A stretch of 64,000 bases of DNA from Corynebacterium sputi DSM 45148 (GCF_000427865.1 NZ_ATYV01000001.1:124001-188000), one strand, 5' to 3'; positions 43,491 through 52,625 are shown, counted from the first letter of the stretch. Notes: generated by a model from the letters alone, not told the origin. Translations and numbers: made by a program.

Positions 43491-46256
43491 CTATTCAGCC
43501 ACCGGGGAGTGCTCGATCGGCGCAACCGCTACAGCGCGCGGATCACTGATCTCAAAACGCTTCGCAGCGTCCGCAGCCAGTGATTTATCGATCTTGCCCT
43601 CGCGGGCCAGGCCTGCCAGCGCTGCGACAACTACCGACTCGGCATCGGTGTTGAAGTAACGACGGGCAGCCTCGCGGGTGTCGGAGAAACCGAAACCATC
43701 GCAACCGAGCGTGGTGTAGTCGCCCGGGACCCACTGACGGATCTGCTCCGGCAGCGCCTTCATGTAGTCCGTGACGGCGATGAACGGGCCGTCTGCGTCC
43801 TCCAGGACACGCTGCACGTACGGGCGTTCAATGAACTCACCCGGATTGCGCAGTGCCTCAGTTTCGCGGGACAGGCCGTCACGGGCCAGTTCGTTCCACG
43901 AGGTGACGGAGTAGATCGACGACGGGATCTTGTAGTCCTCGGCGAGGATGTCGCGGGCCTTGAGCGCAGCCTGCATTCCGATGCCCGAGGCGAGCAGGTT
44001 CACGTGGTTCTCGCCCTCGGTGACCTCGAACGGGTAGATGCCCTTATGCAGACCCTCGATGTCGAGGTTCTCCGGCTGTGCCGGCTGCGGGGTCGGCTCG
44101 TTGTAGACGGTGAGGTAGTAGATGACGTTCTCACCACGGCCCTCGCCGTACATGCGGTCGATGCCTTCACGGACCAGGTGCGCAACCTCGTAACCGAACG
44201 CCGGGTCGTAGGACACGACCGACGGGTTGGTAGCAGCCAGGACCGGGGAGTGGCCGTCCATGTGCTGCAGGCCCTCACCGGTCAGGGTGGTGCGGCCGGC
44301 AGTGGCGCCAACGAGGAAGCCACGAGTTAGCTGATCTGCTGCAGCCCACATGGAGTCGCCGGTGCGCTGGAAACCGAACATCGAGTAGAAGATGTAGACC
44401 GGAATCATGACCTCGCCGTGGGTGGCGTAGGACGAACCGACAGCCGCGAACGAACCCATCGAGCCAGCCTCGGAGATGCCCTCATGGAGGATCTGGCCTT
44501 CGGTCGACTCGCGGTAGGACAGCATCAGGTCAGCGTCGACCGGAGTGTAGTTCTGGCCCAGCGGGTTGTAGATCTTCAGCGTGGAGAACCACGAGTCCAG
44601 GCCGAAGGTACGTGCCTCGTCCGGGATAATCGGGACGATACGGTCGCCGATGCCGTCGACCTTGAGCATCTCGCGGAGGGCTCGGACCAAGGCCATCGTG
44701 GTAGCTACACCCTGCTTGCCGGCGCCCTTGAGCAGCGACTTCATGACGTCCTCGGTAGCCGGGACGGTCAGCGGCGAGTACTCAACACGGCGCGCCGGAA
44801 GCGCACCACCGAGCTCCTTGCGGCGCTCCTTGAGGTAGCGAATCTCTTCGGCGTCTTCACCGGGGTTGTAGTACGGCGGCAGGTAGGGATCCTTGTCGAG
44901 CTCCTCATCGGTGATCGGGATGTCCTGCTTGTCGCGGAACTGCTTGAGGTCGTCCAGGGTCAGCTTCTTCATCTGGTGGGTCGCGTTGCGGCCCTCGAAG
45001 TTGTGGCCCAGGCCGTAGCCCTTGACGGTGTGCGCCAGGATGACGGTGGGCTGCCCCTTAGTCTCCAGAGCGGCCTTGTAGGCGGCGTAAATCTTGCGGT
45101 AGTCGTGGCCGCCGCGGCGCAGCTCCCACAGCTCCTCGTCAGACCAGTTCTCGATCAGCTTCGCAACGCGCGGGTCGCGGTTGAAGAAGTGCTCACGGAC
45201 GAAGGCACCGTCGTTTGCCTTGAAGGTCTGGTAGTCACCATCTGAGGTGCGGTTCATCAGATCGACGAGTGCACCTTCCTTGTCGGCTTCGATGAGCTTG
45301 TCCCATTCGCGGCCCCACACGACCTTGATGACGTTCCAGCCTGCGCCGCGGAAGAAGCTCTCGAGCTCCTGGATGATCTGGCCGTTGCCTCGCACCGGGC
45401 CGTCCAGACGCTGCAGGTTGCAGTTGACGACGAAGGTGAGGTTGTCAAGCTTGTTCAGTGCAGCGATCTGCAGCAGACCACGTGACTCAGGCTCATCCAT
45501 CTCGCCGTCACCGAGGAAGGCCCACACGTGCTGATCGGTCGTGTCCTTGATGCCGCGGTCATTGATGTACTTGTTGAAACGAGCCTGGTAGATCGCGTTC
45601 ATTGGGCCCAGGCCCATGGACACGGTGGGGAATTCCCAGAAGTCCGGCAGACCATGCGGGTGCGGGTAGGACGGCAAGCCGCGCTCTTGGGAGACTTCCT
45701 GGCGGAAGGCGTCCAGGTCATGCTCGTTGAGGCGACCCTCCAAGAAGGCGCGCGCATACATGCCCGGCGAGGCGTGTCCCTGGTAGAAGATCTGGTCACC
45801 GCCGCCGGCGTGGTCCTTGCCGCGGAAGAAGTGGTTGAAACCCACCTCATACAGCGGCGCGGACGATGCATATGACGAGATGTGACCGCCGACGCCGACC
45901 CCCGGGCGCTGCGCACGGTGCACCATCACCGCAGCATTCCAGCGCATCCACTTGCGGTAGCGACGCTCGATGTCCTCATCGCCCGGGAATTCCGGTTCGA
46001 TCGAGGTGGGGATGGTGTTGACGTAATCGGTGGACGTCAACGACGGAAGCGGGACGCGCTTCGCGGTAGCCCGCTCCAACAGACGGAGCATGAGGAAACG
46101 CGCGCGCTCGGGCCCGGCTTCCTCCAAGAGACCGTCGAGCGACTCCAGCCATTCTTGAGTTTCTTCCGGGTCGTTGTCATTGAGGTATGCGGCGACACCG
46201 TCGCGGATTAGCGCGACATTGGTGTCGTCGGAAAAACGGTCGGCCGAGTCAGCCAT
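43491..46256 (-). CDS. aceE: Pyruvate dehydrogenase E1 component, homodimeric type
   Basis: 921 residues. [19 protein letters not shown] is the thiamine diphosphate-binding motif; [16 protein letters not shown] and [12 protein letters not shown] are conserved active-site loops. Decarboxylates pyruvate; in corynebacteria E1 works in a mixed complex with OdhA and E2. ATG 46256 has GGAGGA 8-9 bases upstream; the long extension to 46379 is leader sequence. Strong codon bias fits high expression. Divergent from the DUF3052 gene. Confidence 0.97.
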   Translation of the reverse strand: MADSADRFSDDTNVALIRDGVAAYLNDNDPEETQEWLESLDGLLEEAGPERARFLMLRLLERATAKRVPLPSLTSTDYVNTIPTSIEPEFPGDEDIERRYRKWMRWNAAVMVHRAQRPGVGVGGHISSYASSAPLYEVGFNHFFRGKDHAGGGDQIFYQGHASPGMYARAFLEGRLNEHDLDAFRQEVSQERGLPSYPHPHGLPDFWEFPTVSMGLGPMNAIYQARFNKYINDRGIKDTTDQHVWAFLGDGEMDEPESRGLLQIAALNKLDNLTFVVNCNLQRLDGPVRGNGQIIQELESFFRGAGWNVIKVVWGREWDKLIEADKEGALVDLMNRTSDGDYQTFKANDGAFVREHFFNRDPRVAKLIENWSDEELWELRRGGHDYRKIYAAYKAALETKGQPTVILAHTVKGYGLGHNFEGRNATHQMKKLTLDDLKQFRDKQDIPITDEELDKDPYLPPYYNPGEDAEEIRYLKERRKELGGALPARRVEYSPLTVPATEDVMKSLLKGAGKQGVATTMALVRALREMLKVDGIGDRIVPIIPDEARTFGLDSWFSTLKIYNPLGQNYTPVDADLMLSYRESTEGQILHEGISEAGSMGSFAAVGSSYATHGEVMIPVYIFYSMFGFQRTGDSMWAAADQLTRGFLVGATAGRTTLTGEGLQHMDGHSPVLAATNPSVVSYDPAFGYEVAHLVREGIDRMYGEGRGENVIYYLTVYNEPTPQPAQPENLDIEGLHKGIYPFEVTEGENHVNLLASGIGMQAALKARDILAEDYKIPSSIYSVTSWNELARDGLSRETEALRNPGEFIERPYVQRVLEDADGPFIAVTDYMKALPEQIRQWVPGDYTTLGCDGFGFSDTREAARRYFNTDAESVVVAALAGLAREGKIDKSLAADAAKRFEISDPRAVAVAPIEHSPVAE

Positions 46257-46660
46257 TGGGGGTTCCTCCGGGGGCTCTACATTGTGGTCCGTGTGGGCCG
46301 GATAAACGGTGTTCGCAGTCCAGGCACACCCAACCTTACGTTCGACACGGGCACTCTTGCAGATTGCATTCGCACCCAATTGTTAGCTGATTGTAACTAC
46401 GCAGGTGATAGCAGTGAATCTTTGTGAACGGCAGTCAGCTACCGCTGTTCTACAGGGTGAACTCGACGTCACAGGAGTGTCACGGACTGCCCATGAAAGG
46501 GGTGCGTTCATCGCCTTTTCAGGGAAGATCCTGAGGATGGCCTATGGATTGCGGCCGGGAAAATGTAGAGTGCCCACTGAGCACTGAAAAACTCTCGAAG
46601 CTTCAACTCTCGGCATTAGCGCTGGGGGAGTCGCTTTAAGTTCTGAGGAGGACAAAAGAC
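46257..46660. other. Divergent promoter region of aceE and the DUF3052 gene
   Basis: About 400 bases without a convincing gene. It must hold both promoters. I looked for a GlxR-type TGTGA-N6-TCACA site and did not find a full one. Confidence 0.5.
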
Positions 46661-47080
46661 GTGGACGACGCCTCGGGCGCTGCCAGGCGGATCATCGAAC
46701 TACTGGGCATCAGCAAGGATTCGCTGGTCCAGGAAATCGGGTGGGACGACGATTCAAATACTTCGGTCAGTGAGGCCGTCGAGACATTCCTCGGAGAGGA
46801 TCTCCTGGACGAGGACACCGACGAGGTCGTGGACGCAGTATTGTATTGGTACCGCGACGAGGACGGCGATCTTGTCGACCACCTCGTGGACATCACGCGT
46901 CCTCTTTCGGATGAGGGCTTCGTGTGGCTGCTGACTCCTGCCGCCGGAACACACGGCTCCGTCGACGCTGGCACGATCGCTGAGTCCGCTCAGCTGGCTG
47001 GCCTGACGGGCACGTCTACTGCACGCCTGGGGGATTGGCAGGGCACCTGCCTGGTCCCGCGTGGAGTGAAGCGTCAGTGA
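46661..47080 (+). CDS. DUF3052 family protein
   Basis: 139 residues, small acidic soluble protein (LLGISKDSLVQEIGWDDDSN; DAVLYWYRDEDGDLVDHLVD; GFVWLLTPAAG). DUF3052 regularly neighbours aceE in mycolic-acid actinobacteria; function unknown. GTG start follows GAGGAGGAC. It precedes the tRNA-Val into which the mobile element has inserted. Confidence 0.88.
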   Translation: MDDASGAARRIIELLGISKDSLVQEIGWDDDSNTSVSEAVETFLGEDLLDEDTDEVVDAVLYWYRDEDGDLVDHLVDITRPLSDEGFVWLLTPAAGTHGSVDAGTIAESAQLAGLTGTSTARLGDWQGTCLVPRGVKRQ

Positions 47081-47157
47081 TTTCCTGATTTCAGGATCTT
47101 GTTGCTAGAGTTTGCTGGTGATTCCGCTCGCCTCCTTGGTGGACGGAGATCATCTTC

Positions 47158-47229
47158 GCGGAGATAGCTCAGTGGTAGAGCTCTGGTTTTACACACCAGC
47201 GGTCGGGGGTTCGAAACCCTCTCTCCGCA
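47158..47229 (+). tRNA. tRNA-Val (anticodon TAC)
   Basis: GCGGAGA/TCTCCGC acceptor, D-arm GCTCAGTGGTAGAGC, anticodon arm CTGGTTTTACACACCAG, T-arm GGGGGTTCGAAACCCTC. The last 43 bases are part of the 44-bp att repeat, so the 3' half is regenerated by the mobile element. Confidence 0.96.
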
Positions 47230-47230
47230 C
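47187..47230 (+). repeat. attL: 44-bp direct repeat in tRNA-Val 3' half
   Basis: From TTTTACACACC to TCTCCGCAC. Identical over 44 bases to 56616-56659. Bases on either side differ (GG before, AA after), fixing its limits. Confidence 0.93.
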
Positions 47231-47233
47231 AAC

Positions 47234-47275
47234 GTCCCTATCAGGTGTTTTTCTGAAGCCTGGTAGGGATTTTTG
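47234..47275 (+). terminator. Terminator after tRNA-Val, carried by the element
   Basis: TCCCTATCAGG pairs with CCTGGTAGGGA (one G-T) and is followed by TTTTTG. It lies inside the element, replacing the ancestral terminator now at 56671. Confidence 0.75.
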
Positions 47276-47419
47276 CTGTTTTAGGCTTGATTTCGCCGGG
47301 TTGTGGGTGGCCGTTTGGGGTTGCTGGTGTGTGGGGGAGGCGTTCATTGAACGTAAAAAGCCCCCCGCGTGAACCGAACATTCACCGGAGGGCATGACCG
47401 CTAATTAGGAGCGGATTTC

Positions 47420-47701
47420 ATGCAGAATAACCCGAACTTCACCGCGTTTCAACTGGTCGCAGCCACTCAATCAGTGCTGCACAACGCCGAACGCCTAAAA
47501 GACCTCGCCGCGCTGGTCAATGACGTTGACCTTCACCGCGTCGCTGAGTCTCTAGAGGCCGTCGCTGGTCGTATGCAGGCTAAGGCCGATGAGTACGCAC
47601 CTATCGCGCTGTATCCGGTTGATGTGATCTCCCCGGAACCTGCGCCGTATGCGCCTCACACAAGCCCTATCCCGTACATCCTCACGGACGAGGTGGCCTA
47701 A
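47420..47701 (+). CDS. Small phage-type protein, unknown
   Basis: 93 residues, helical (AATQSVLHNAERLKDLAALV) with a Pro-rich end. First gene of the element's left operon; ATTAGGAG lies about 9 bases before the ATG. Its stop overlaps the next start (TAATG). No family recognised. Confidence 0.7.
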   Translation: MQNNPNFTAFQLVAATQSVLHNAERLKDLAALVNDVDLHRVAESLEAVAGRMQAKADEYAPIALYPVDVISPEPAPYAPHTSPIPYILTDEVA

Positions 47702-47931
47702 TGCGCTACACGACTTTGAACGATGTTCGGGACTATGAAGTCATCCCCGCTCTTGGTGAGTATGCAGCCGATTACGACGTGGATGCGATAGCGGCTGAGG
47801 TGTCTCGCTGGGAGGCGGATCTGTATCCGGGTACGTCGGTGGCGAATGCTGCTACGGCGGGGTTTGTGGTTGTCGAAGACAACTGGGAGTTCTGGGACAC
47901 GGTGCAGCGGCACGCGCTGGACTCTCTCTAA
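47701..47931 (+). CDS. Small acidic phage-type protein, unknown
   Basis: 76 residues: MRYTTLNDVRDYEVIPALGE, DVDAIAAEVSRWEADLYPG, DNWEFWDTVQRHALDSL. Acidic and aromatic, as in anti-restriction or DNA-mimic proteins, but I cannot assign it. Coupled to the preceding gene by TAATG. Confidence 0.7.
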   Translation: MRYTTLNDVRDYEVIPALGEYAADYDVDAIAAEVSRWEADLYPGTSVANAATAGFVVVEDNWEFWDTVQRHALDSL

Positions 47932-47979
47932 GGTCACGTAGTCCGGTATCCCACCCTTACCTAGCGGTGGGGTCTACCG

Positions 47980-47993
47980 GGCCGTATATGGCC
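47980..47993. repeat. Palindrome with CCGTATATGG core, copy 1
   Basis: GGCCGTATATGGCC. The 10-base core recurs at 49776-49785 within the same element. Confidence 0.5.
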
Positions 47994-48080
47994 TTCACAG
48001 CGGTGTTTGTGGGGGCGATATACGTTGCGTGACTCTCAGGGTCCAGGGCGTATCTGCTCATGAATTAAGGGGCGTTCATC

Positions 48081-48116
48081 GTGGTGGCGAAGGAAAAAAC
48101 CACCACTCTATTTTTC
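48081..48116 (+). terminator. Rho-independent terminator of the left operon
   Basis: GTGGTGG pairs with CCACCAC across an A-rich loop, followed by TCTATTTTT. Confidence 0.75.
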
Positions 48117-48642
48117 ACCTAGAAAGTGAGGTTTCGGGGCCGTCTTTTGCAGAGTCCGGCCTGCCAAAACAGATAGACCTGCCACGGCGTTAAAGTGCTA
48201 CGTCTCCCTAGCCGTGAGGGAGCACCGTTGTCAGAGTCGCTATCTGGCACGGTGTTCGGACGTTCCCGTGACTCTCCAGGGGTGGAGGCCGGGGTAGTTC
48301 GGCATGGGTTGATGTCATTGTGTAGCGGAAACTGTGGTGTGACCATGGGAGGACATAGGGGGTTAGGGCTTTGGGGCCGTTAGGTCTCGATGTTCTTTGC
48401 GGCTACGTGGTCCACTATCAAGCAGTTAGTTCACTGTCAATGATATGTGACGAACAACACACTTAAATAAGTAGACTTAGGTAACGCTAAGTGGTAAGGT
48501 TTCGATATCACATGTGAGTGTGATGTGCAATTTGAGTAACTGAACAGCGTAAATACAGTAACCGACCTGGGTGGCCAGGGTCGGCGGCGTAGCCACACGC
48601 CGAGCACATTGGCCTCAGAACATCTAAGAGAAGGAGAAGGAC
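48117..48642. other. Non-coding control region before the ParB-like gene
   Basis: About 525 bases. Two short frames (48119-48346 minus, 48195-48383 plus) are not convincing. AT-rich stretch near 48420-48550 holds ATCACATGTGAGTGTGAT (symmetric TGTGA-like repeats) and probably the promoter. Two tandem hairpins lie at about 48565-48606 (CGACCTGG/CCAGGGTCG and GGCGT/ACGCC), just before the AGAAGGAG ribosome site. Confidence 0.55.
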
Positions 48643-49635
48643 TTGGAAGAAGACTACAAGGAGTACCTAGGCGGCATTCCGGTGCATCCTGTCGCCTCAC
48701 TGTTCCCGATGGCAGACGATGATGTGCTCCAGGGGCTAGCAGAGGACATCAAGCAGAACGGTCTGCGCGAGCCGATTGTGACGGTTCATAACGGTGGTCG
48801 TGCTGATAATGTGATTGTTGTTGATGGGCGTAATCGTTTTCGGGCTTGCGAGTTGGCTGGTGTTGAGCCTGTTTTTACGAAAATGAGGGCGCTGGATAAT
48901 GCTTCGCTCGAATATGGCGCGGAGGACATTACGGATGAGTCGTTGTCGAAGTGGATCATCTCCCATAACTTGCACCGCAGGCACCTAACCGCATCGCAAC
49001 GCGCCATGATCGCAGAGGGGTACCAGGAGCAGTTCCGAGCAGCCGCTGAACTGCGAATGAAGGCAGGCAAAAAGCACAACCCTACGGAAACTTTTCCGCA
49101 GGGTTCGGTGGCAGATCAGGCGGGGGAACTGTTCGGGGTGTCTGGCAGGTCGGTTCGGGACGCTAGTTATGTGAAGCGGAACGCGCCGGAGCGGGTGGAG
49201 GACGTTAGGGCGGGGCGTGTGTCTGTGTCCGCAGCGGCGAAGGAGGCACGGAACCGGGATAAGTTCACCAACACCGGCGAATCACGGCCATACGACAACG
49301 TAGACCCCGGAGACTTCGAACAGCGATCCAAAGCACGATCAAGCTACATCCCCACCGAGGAGGAGTTGGACGCGTTCAAATGGTCCGGGAGTCCGTTGGA
49401 TATCGAAACTTCCTACATGACCAAGTGTCGCCACAGCACACGATCTCTCGCGGCGCTAGCAAAGTTCGCCGAGGAGCACCCCGAATCTATCCGCCTCGAA
49501 ACGCTAGATGCGCTTCAGGATCAGTTGGATCAGATTCGACGCATAGCAGAGACCGGGACACGTGAAGTTCCTGTTGGGGGCAATATAGTTCCGTTCAGGA
49601 ACATGGGCGGGGCCGAGATTATCGACGCTGTTTAG
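48643..49635 (+). CDS. ParB/Srx-like nuclease-domain protein of the element
   Basis: 330 residues. N-terminal ParB-like fold: VASLFPMADDDVLQGLAEDI, GLREPIVTV, VVDGRNRFRACELAG; then an HTH region NLHRRHLTASQRAMIAEGYQ and LFGVSGRSVRDASYVK. Phage relatives act in replication or gene control. TTG 48643 follows AGAAGGAGAAGGAC. No ParA is present, so a partition role is doubtful. A fragment with the same HTH lies at 54150-54420 on the other strand. Confidence 0.85.
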   Translation: MEEDYKEYLGGIPVHPVASLFPMADDDVLQGLAEDIKQNGLREPIVTVHNGGRADNVIVVDGRNRFRACELAGVEPVFTKMRALDNASLEYGAEDITDESLSKWIISHNLHRRHLTASQRAMIAEGYQEQFRAAAELRMKAGKKHNPTETFPQGSVADQAGELFGVSGRSVRDASYVKRNAPERVEDVRAGRVSVSAAAKEARNRDKFTNTGESRPYDNVDPGDFEQRSKARSSYIPTEEELDAFKWSGSPLDIETSYMTKCRHSTRSLAALAKFAEEHPESIRLETLDALQDQLDQIRRIAETGTREVPVGGNIVPFRNMGGAEIIDAV

Positions 49636-49669
49636 AACGCAAATACCTACGCCAAGGAGGGCGATACCA

Positions 49670-50287
49670 CTGGAGACAGAACACCTGGAGAACATCGAAC
49701 TAGCACACGATCACGCTGAATTATCACGATCAGCGCTAACCAACCGATTAACACCCACCTACAACGAGCAGCGCCCCGTATATGGGGCACCAGCAGGAGC
49801 GCCACTGAACCTAGGGATGCTCGCACTAGCAGATAACACCACAGCATCGCTGTGGGCCGTCTGCTACTGGTTTGAGCGCTACGGCGGCACTGAGAAGGCC
49901 CCTAGGCGGCACGTGTGGCTACGCCGAACACCAGCAGGGCTGGAATGCCTAGGGTCAAGATCAACCGGCCTAGGTCATGCCGAGTGCGTCCAATGGTTAC
50001 GGCGCAACTGGGACGAGATCCAGGCAATTGTTGAGCAGTCGCCATTGATGGAATTGCCCCTTGATCGTCTAGCCGGGGTAGTCGCAGAACATGAGAAGGT
50101 ATGGGGGCTGAGCATTCAGGAGCCGGTATGGATTGACCGGGAGGCGGCAGCGGCGATGAAGTCAGACCGAACAATTCGACGTTGGTCGCAGAAGAAATTG
50201 ATTAGGTCGCGGGTCGCCTGTGATGGGCGAAAGGAGTATCGACAATCGGATATTGCTAAAAGGGTTGGATTATCGGCGGCGGTGTAA
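49670..50287 (+). CDS. HTH-tailed phage protein with probable CTG start
   Basis: 205 residues. Only ATG in frame is at 49817, but coding sequence continues upstream (HLENIELAHDHAELSRSALT, NRLTPTYNEQRPVYGAPAGA) to a CTG at 49670, nine bases after a strong AAGGAGG. C-terminus has an excisionase/MerR-like HTH: DREAAAAMKSDRTIRRWSQK and CDGRKEYRQSDIAKR. Middle HVWLRRTPAGLECLG is typical of actinophage proteins. Likely a DNA-binding regulator or replication factor. Confidence 0.78.
   Translation: METEHLENIELAHDHAELSRSALTNRLTPTYNEQRPVYGAPAGAPLNLGMLALADNTTASLWAVCYWFERYGGTEKAPRRHVWLRRTPAGLECLGSRSTGLGHAECVQWLRRNWDEIQAIVEQSPLMELPLDRLAGVVAEHEKVWGLSIQEPVWIDREAAAAMKSDRTIRRWSQKKLIRSRVACDGRKEYRQSDIAKRVGLSAAV
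49773..49788. repeat. Palindrome with CCGTATATGG core, copy 2
   Basis: GCCCCGTATATGGGGC, within the 5' part of the HTH gene. Related to copy 1 at 47980-47993; looser GCCGTACA forms occur near 54096 and 55180. Confidence 0.5.
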
Positions 50288-50391
50288 ATGGCCACCCCCT
50301 TGTTACAATTTAGGTGTAGGCAGTTTTTGATCGGGCTGCTTATGTCTCCGGGTTGGTTTCGTTGATATTCTGATCTCTCCTTCGCGAAGGG

Positions 50392-50432
50392 GAGCGCCTG
50401 TGGTCGTGGCTGGCTGCAGGCGCTCTTTTTTG
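50392..50432 (+). terminator. Strong rho-independent terminator
   Basis: GAGCGCCTG pairs perfectly with CAGGCGCTC, followed by TTTTTT. It separates the HTH gene from the replication genes. Confidence 0.85.
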
Positions 50433-50505
50433 TGCCGGAGTAGACAGGCATGGGGCGACATTGGCTGACTGGGGGCATAGGAAAAATGAATGGAGAGCAG
50501 GAGAA

Positions 50506-50748
50506 ATGAGCATTGCGAAGATGAAGTCGCGTCGTTATCACGTGCCTAGGGCGTGTGGTCATATGACGGCGGCGAAGAGGTTCCACCCGGAGATGAGCGC
50601 CGAGGCCGAACGGCAGTTGCGGGTTGCGCGTGCAATGAAAGCAATCGTCGATATGCACGAGTTTGTTCCGGGTTTGAGCGATACGGAGAGGCGTGTATTT
50701 CTGGATGCGGTTCGGGAGTTTCCGCGTGTACCGGAGGTGGAACTGTAA
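50506..50748 (+). CDS. Small basic phage protein, unknown
   Basis: 80 residues (KMKSRRYHVPRACGHMTAAK; helical middle; PGLSDTERRVFLDAVREF). GGAG is 4 bases upstream of the ATG. Stop overlaps the next start (TAATG). The TTG at 50461 in the same frame is rejected. Confidence 0.68.
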   Translation: MSIAKMKSRRYHVPRACGHMTAAKRFHPEMSAEAERQLRVARAMKAIVDMHEFVPGLSDTERRVFLDAVREFPRVPEVEL

Positions 50749-50945
50749 TGGCGATGAAGGTGAAGGCGCGGCGCAAGGATCGGACGAGCCGGTACGATAC
50801 GCCGATTGTTTATGTTCAGATCGGGCCGACTAGTACGCGGTTGACGGAGTACGAGGCTCGGAATCTGTATATGGAGTTGAATAGTATTTACGGCGGTGAT
50901 GCCGGTATTGAAGGGGGATCTTATGGCGGAGGTTCGGGGAACTGA
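50748..50945 (+). CDS. Small phage protein, unknown
   Basis: 65 residues: basic start (MKVKARRKDRTSRYD), then YVQIGPTSTRLTEYEARNLY with a short strand-helix pattern, and a Gly-rich tail. Overlaps the initiator gene start by 23 bases and the preceding stop by TAATG; translational coupling through all three genes is likely. Confidence 0.65.
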   Translation: MAMKVKARRKDRTSRYDTPIVYVQIGPTSTRLTEYEARNLYMELNSIYGGDAGIEGGSYGGGSGN

Positions 50946-51723
50946 GCGTTTTACTAAAGCGCCGGTGGCGTTGATTGATTTGATGCAGGCGGGGGTGATT
51001 AAGCCTACGTCGTATGCGTTGTGGCATGTGCTGTGGTCGTTTTCGGATAGTGAGCGCCGGGAGTGTTTTCCGGCGCGTGAGACGTTGGCTAATCGTCTTG
51101 GTCTGGCTAAGGCCGCATCGGTTGATAAGTATCTGGATGAACTTGTTGAGGCGGGTTTGGTCGTGAAGTTTGGCCGTGGCGGTGGGGGTAAGCAGTCCTC
51201 AAATGGGTACCGCCTTGTGGCTAAGGTGTCCCCGAATGGGGATAGCGGGGGAAATGATGTTTGTGCAGGTGGTGAGCAGTCCCCAAATGGGGATAGCACA
51301 ATAACGCCTGGTCAGCAGCAGTCCCCAAATGGGGATAGTAGCAGTCCCCAAATGGGGATAGCAGCAGTCCCCAAAACGGGACACGAACAAGAACCACTTA
51401 ACAATAACCAACTAACAAGAACCAATATCTCTCCAAACCGTTCCGGTTCGGAGCGTATGGCCGATGAGAAAAAGAGCAGCGATGAGGAGATCACGCCCAT
51501 GGCTATTCCGACTGACTGGGTTCCCAATGAGCAGCACGCGGCACGCATGGACGAGTTGAATTTCAGCGATGAACTTATGGCCGGGACGGTCACTGCGTTC
51601 TATCAACGTTTCGATGATCCTGAGATTCTTTCCACTGACTGGGACAAGAAATTTGGGTGGTGGATCAATGCGGTTAATCGCAATCCTGAGATTGTCGCGT
51701 GGACTGAGAACATGATCGCGTAA
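50923..51723 (+). CDS. Replication initiator-like winged-helix protein containing iterons
   Basis: 266 residues. N-terminal winged HTH (ALIDLMQAGVIKPTSYALWH; RETLANRLGLAKAASVDKYL; VEAGLVVKFGRGG) as in replication initiators and phage O-like proteins. A linker of repeated SPNGDS follows, whose DNA is an array of palindromes (51196-51384). C-terminal part FYQRFDDPEILSTDWDKKFG and WWINAVN. AAGGGGG is 5 bases before ATG 50923. An origin inside the initiator gene is the arrangement of lambda O. Confidence 0.8.
   Translation: MAEVRGTERFTKAPVALIDLMQAGVIKPTSYALWHVLWSFSDSERRECFPARETLANRLGLAKAASVDKYLDELVEAGLVVKFGRGGGGKQSSNGYRLVAKVSPNGDSGGNDVCAGGEQSPNGDSTITPGQQQSPNGDSSSPQMGIAAVPKTGHEQEPLNNNQLTRTNISPNRSGSERMADEKKSSDEEITPMAIPTDWVPNEQHAARMDELNFSDELMAGTVTAFYQRFDDPEILSTDWDKKFGWWINAVNRNPEIVAWTENMIA
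51196..51384. repeat. Iteron array, candidate replication origin
   Basis: Unit TCCCCAAATGGGGATAG with internal symmetry CCCC-AAAT-GGGG. Clear copies at 51229 (GAAT variant), 51280, 51322 and 51345; degenerate copies at 51196 and 51368. The last three are spaced 23 bases. All are in one reading frame and encode the SPNGDS repeats or frame-shifted variants. Confidence 0.75.
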
Positions 51724-51864
51724 CTTTACGCAACCGTAGGTAACGCATTCTAAGCGAATATAAACCCTAAACCATACACATACACCAAAAACGAATAAAA
51801 ACCCGCCTATGACACCCCTAGGGGCGTTTATGGGCATCATGGAACGAACTAGAGGAGAACAAAG

Positions 51865-52167
51865 ATGAGCAACACCAACGAAAACACCATTCCGACCCCG
51901 GCTGAGGTCGCTGGAATGCAGAAATCAACCGCAATCACCTACTGGGATAACCGCCCGGACGATCACGACACAGAGACTATCTACTACACACCAACGAAAA
52001 TTGATCGGGAGTCCCCGGCCTTTAAGGAGTTCGCAGAGGCTATGGAAATTCTGTTTGATCATGCTGACACTAAGCGAAAAGCGGTCATTGAAGCCTGCTG
52101 GGGTGAAATCGGCACGGGTCTAATTAACGATGATCTTGACGCGATTGTCTACGCGGGGGGTAAGTAA
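51865..52167 (+). CDS. Small acidic phage protein, unknown
   Basis: 100 residues: AEVAGMQKSTAITYWDNRPD, DRESPAFKEFAEAMEILFDH. AGAGGAG precedes the ATG by about 9 bases. First gene of the structural module; ends just before the scaffold-like gene. No family recognised. Confidence 0.7.
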   Translation: MSNTNENTIPTPAEVAGMQKSTAITYWDNRPDDHDTETIYYTPTKIDRESPAFKEFAEAMEILFDHADTKRKAVIEACWGEIGTGLINDDLDAIVYAGGK

Positions 52168-52168
52168 G

Positions 52169-52618
52169 TTGAGTGAATGGCAGGCAGCAGAGACTGCAGA
52201 CAATACCGCCGAGACCACCGAGGCTGTCGAAGAGCAGGTTACCGAGGACAATCTCGAGCCGGAGCAGGACAACGCTAAATCCGAAATCCGCTACCGCAAA
52301 CGCGCACAGGCCGCCGAAGCAAGCCTGGAAACAGCGCAGACCACCATCGCGGAACTGCAATCCACCATCGTGGCAATGGTGGCAGAAAAAGCCGGGATCA
52401 ACCCGAAAGTCCTTGACCTCACCGAGCAGGCATGGGTCACCGAAACCGGCAATATCGACCAGGATGCACTACAGGCAGCACTGGCAGAGACAGCCTCAAT
52501 GGTCGGAATTAAACCTATACGCAAACCGGCACCGGTTGCCACGCTGGGCACGCAATCATCGCCCGGTGGCGGCACGCTAACGCTGGCCGACGCATACCGG
52601 CATGCTACATCGTCCTAA
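52169..52618 (+). CDS. Scaffold-like phage head protein
   Basis: 149 residues from TTG 52169 (no ATG in the coding part; GGGGGG about 7 bases upstream). Acidic N-terminus, a central coiled coil (RKRAQAAEASLETAQTTIAE), and a C-terminal end with GGGTLTLADAYRHAT. Layout and position directly before the capsid gene match phage scaffolding proteins. It begins one base after the preceding stop. Confidence 0.75.
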   Translation: MSEWQAAETADNTAETTEAVEEQVTEDNLEPEQDNAKSEIRYRKRAQAAEASLETAQTTIAELQSTIVAMVAEKAGINPKVLDLTEQAWVTETGNIDQDALQAALAETASMVGIKPIRKPAPVATLGTQSSPGGGTLTLADAYRHATSS

Positions 52619-52625
52619 GTGATCA

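Noticed and set aside
44418-45245. 275-codon plus-strand frame opposite aceE
   Set aside because: Shadow of aceE codon bias; no start signal and no recognisable domain.
46386-46460. GlxR site upstream of aceE
   Set aside because: Only one half (TGTGA) is present with the expected spacing; the second half does not match.
48119-48383. Short overlapping frames on both strands in the control region
   Set aside because: No ribosome site, no motif, and each lies opposite the other; treated as non-coding.
48643-49635. ParB as a plasmid partition protein
   Set aside because: No ParA gene and no parS-like cluster seen; phage ParB-like nuclease-fold regulators are a better match.
50288-50365. 25-codon ORF after the HTH gene
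   Set aside because: ATG immediately after the stop but no ribosome site, and it runs into the region of the terminator; too short to support.
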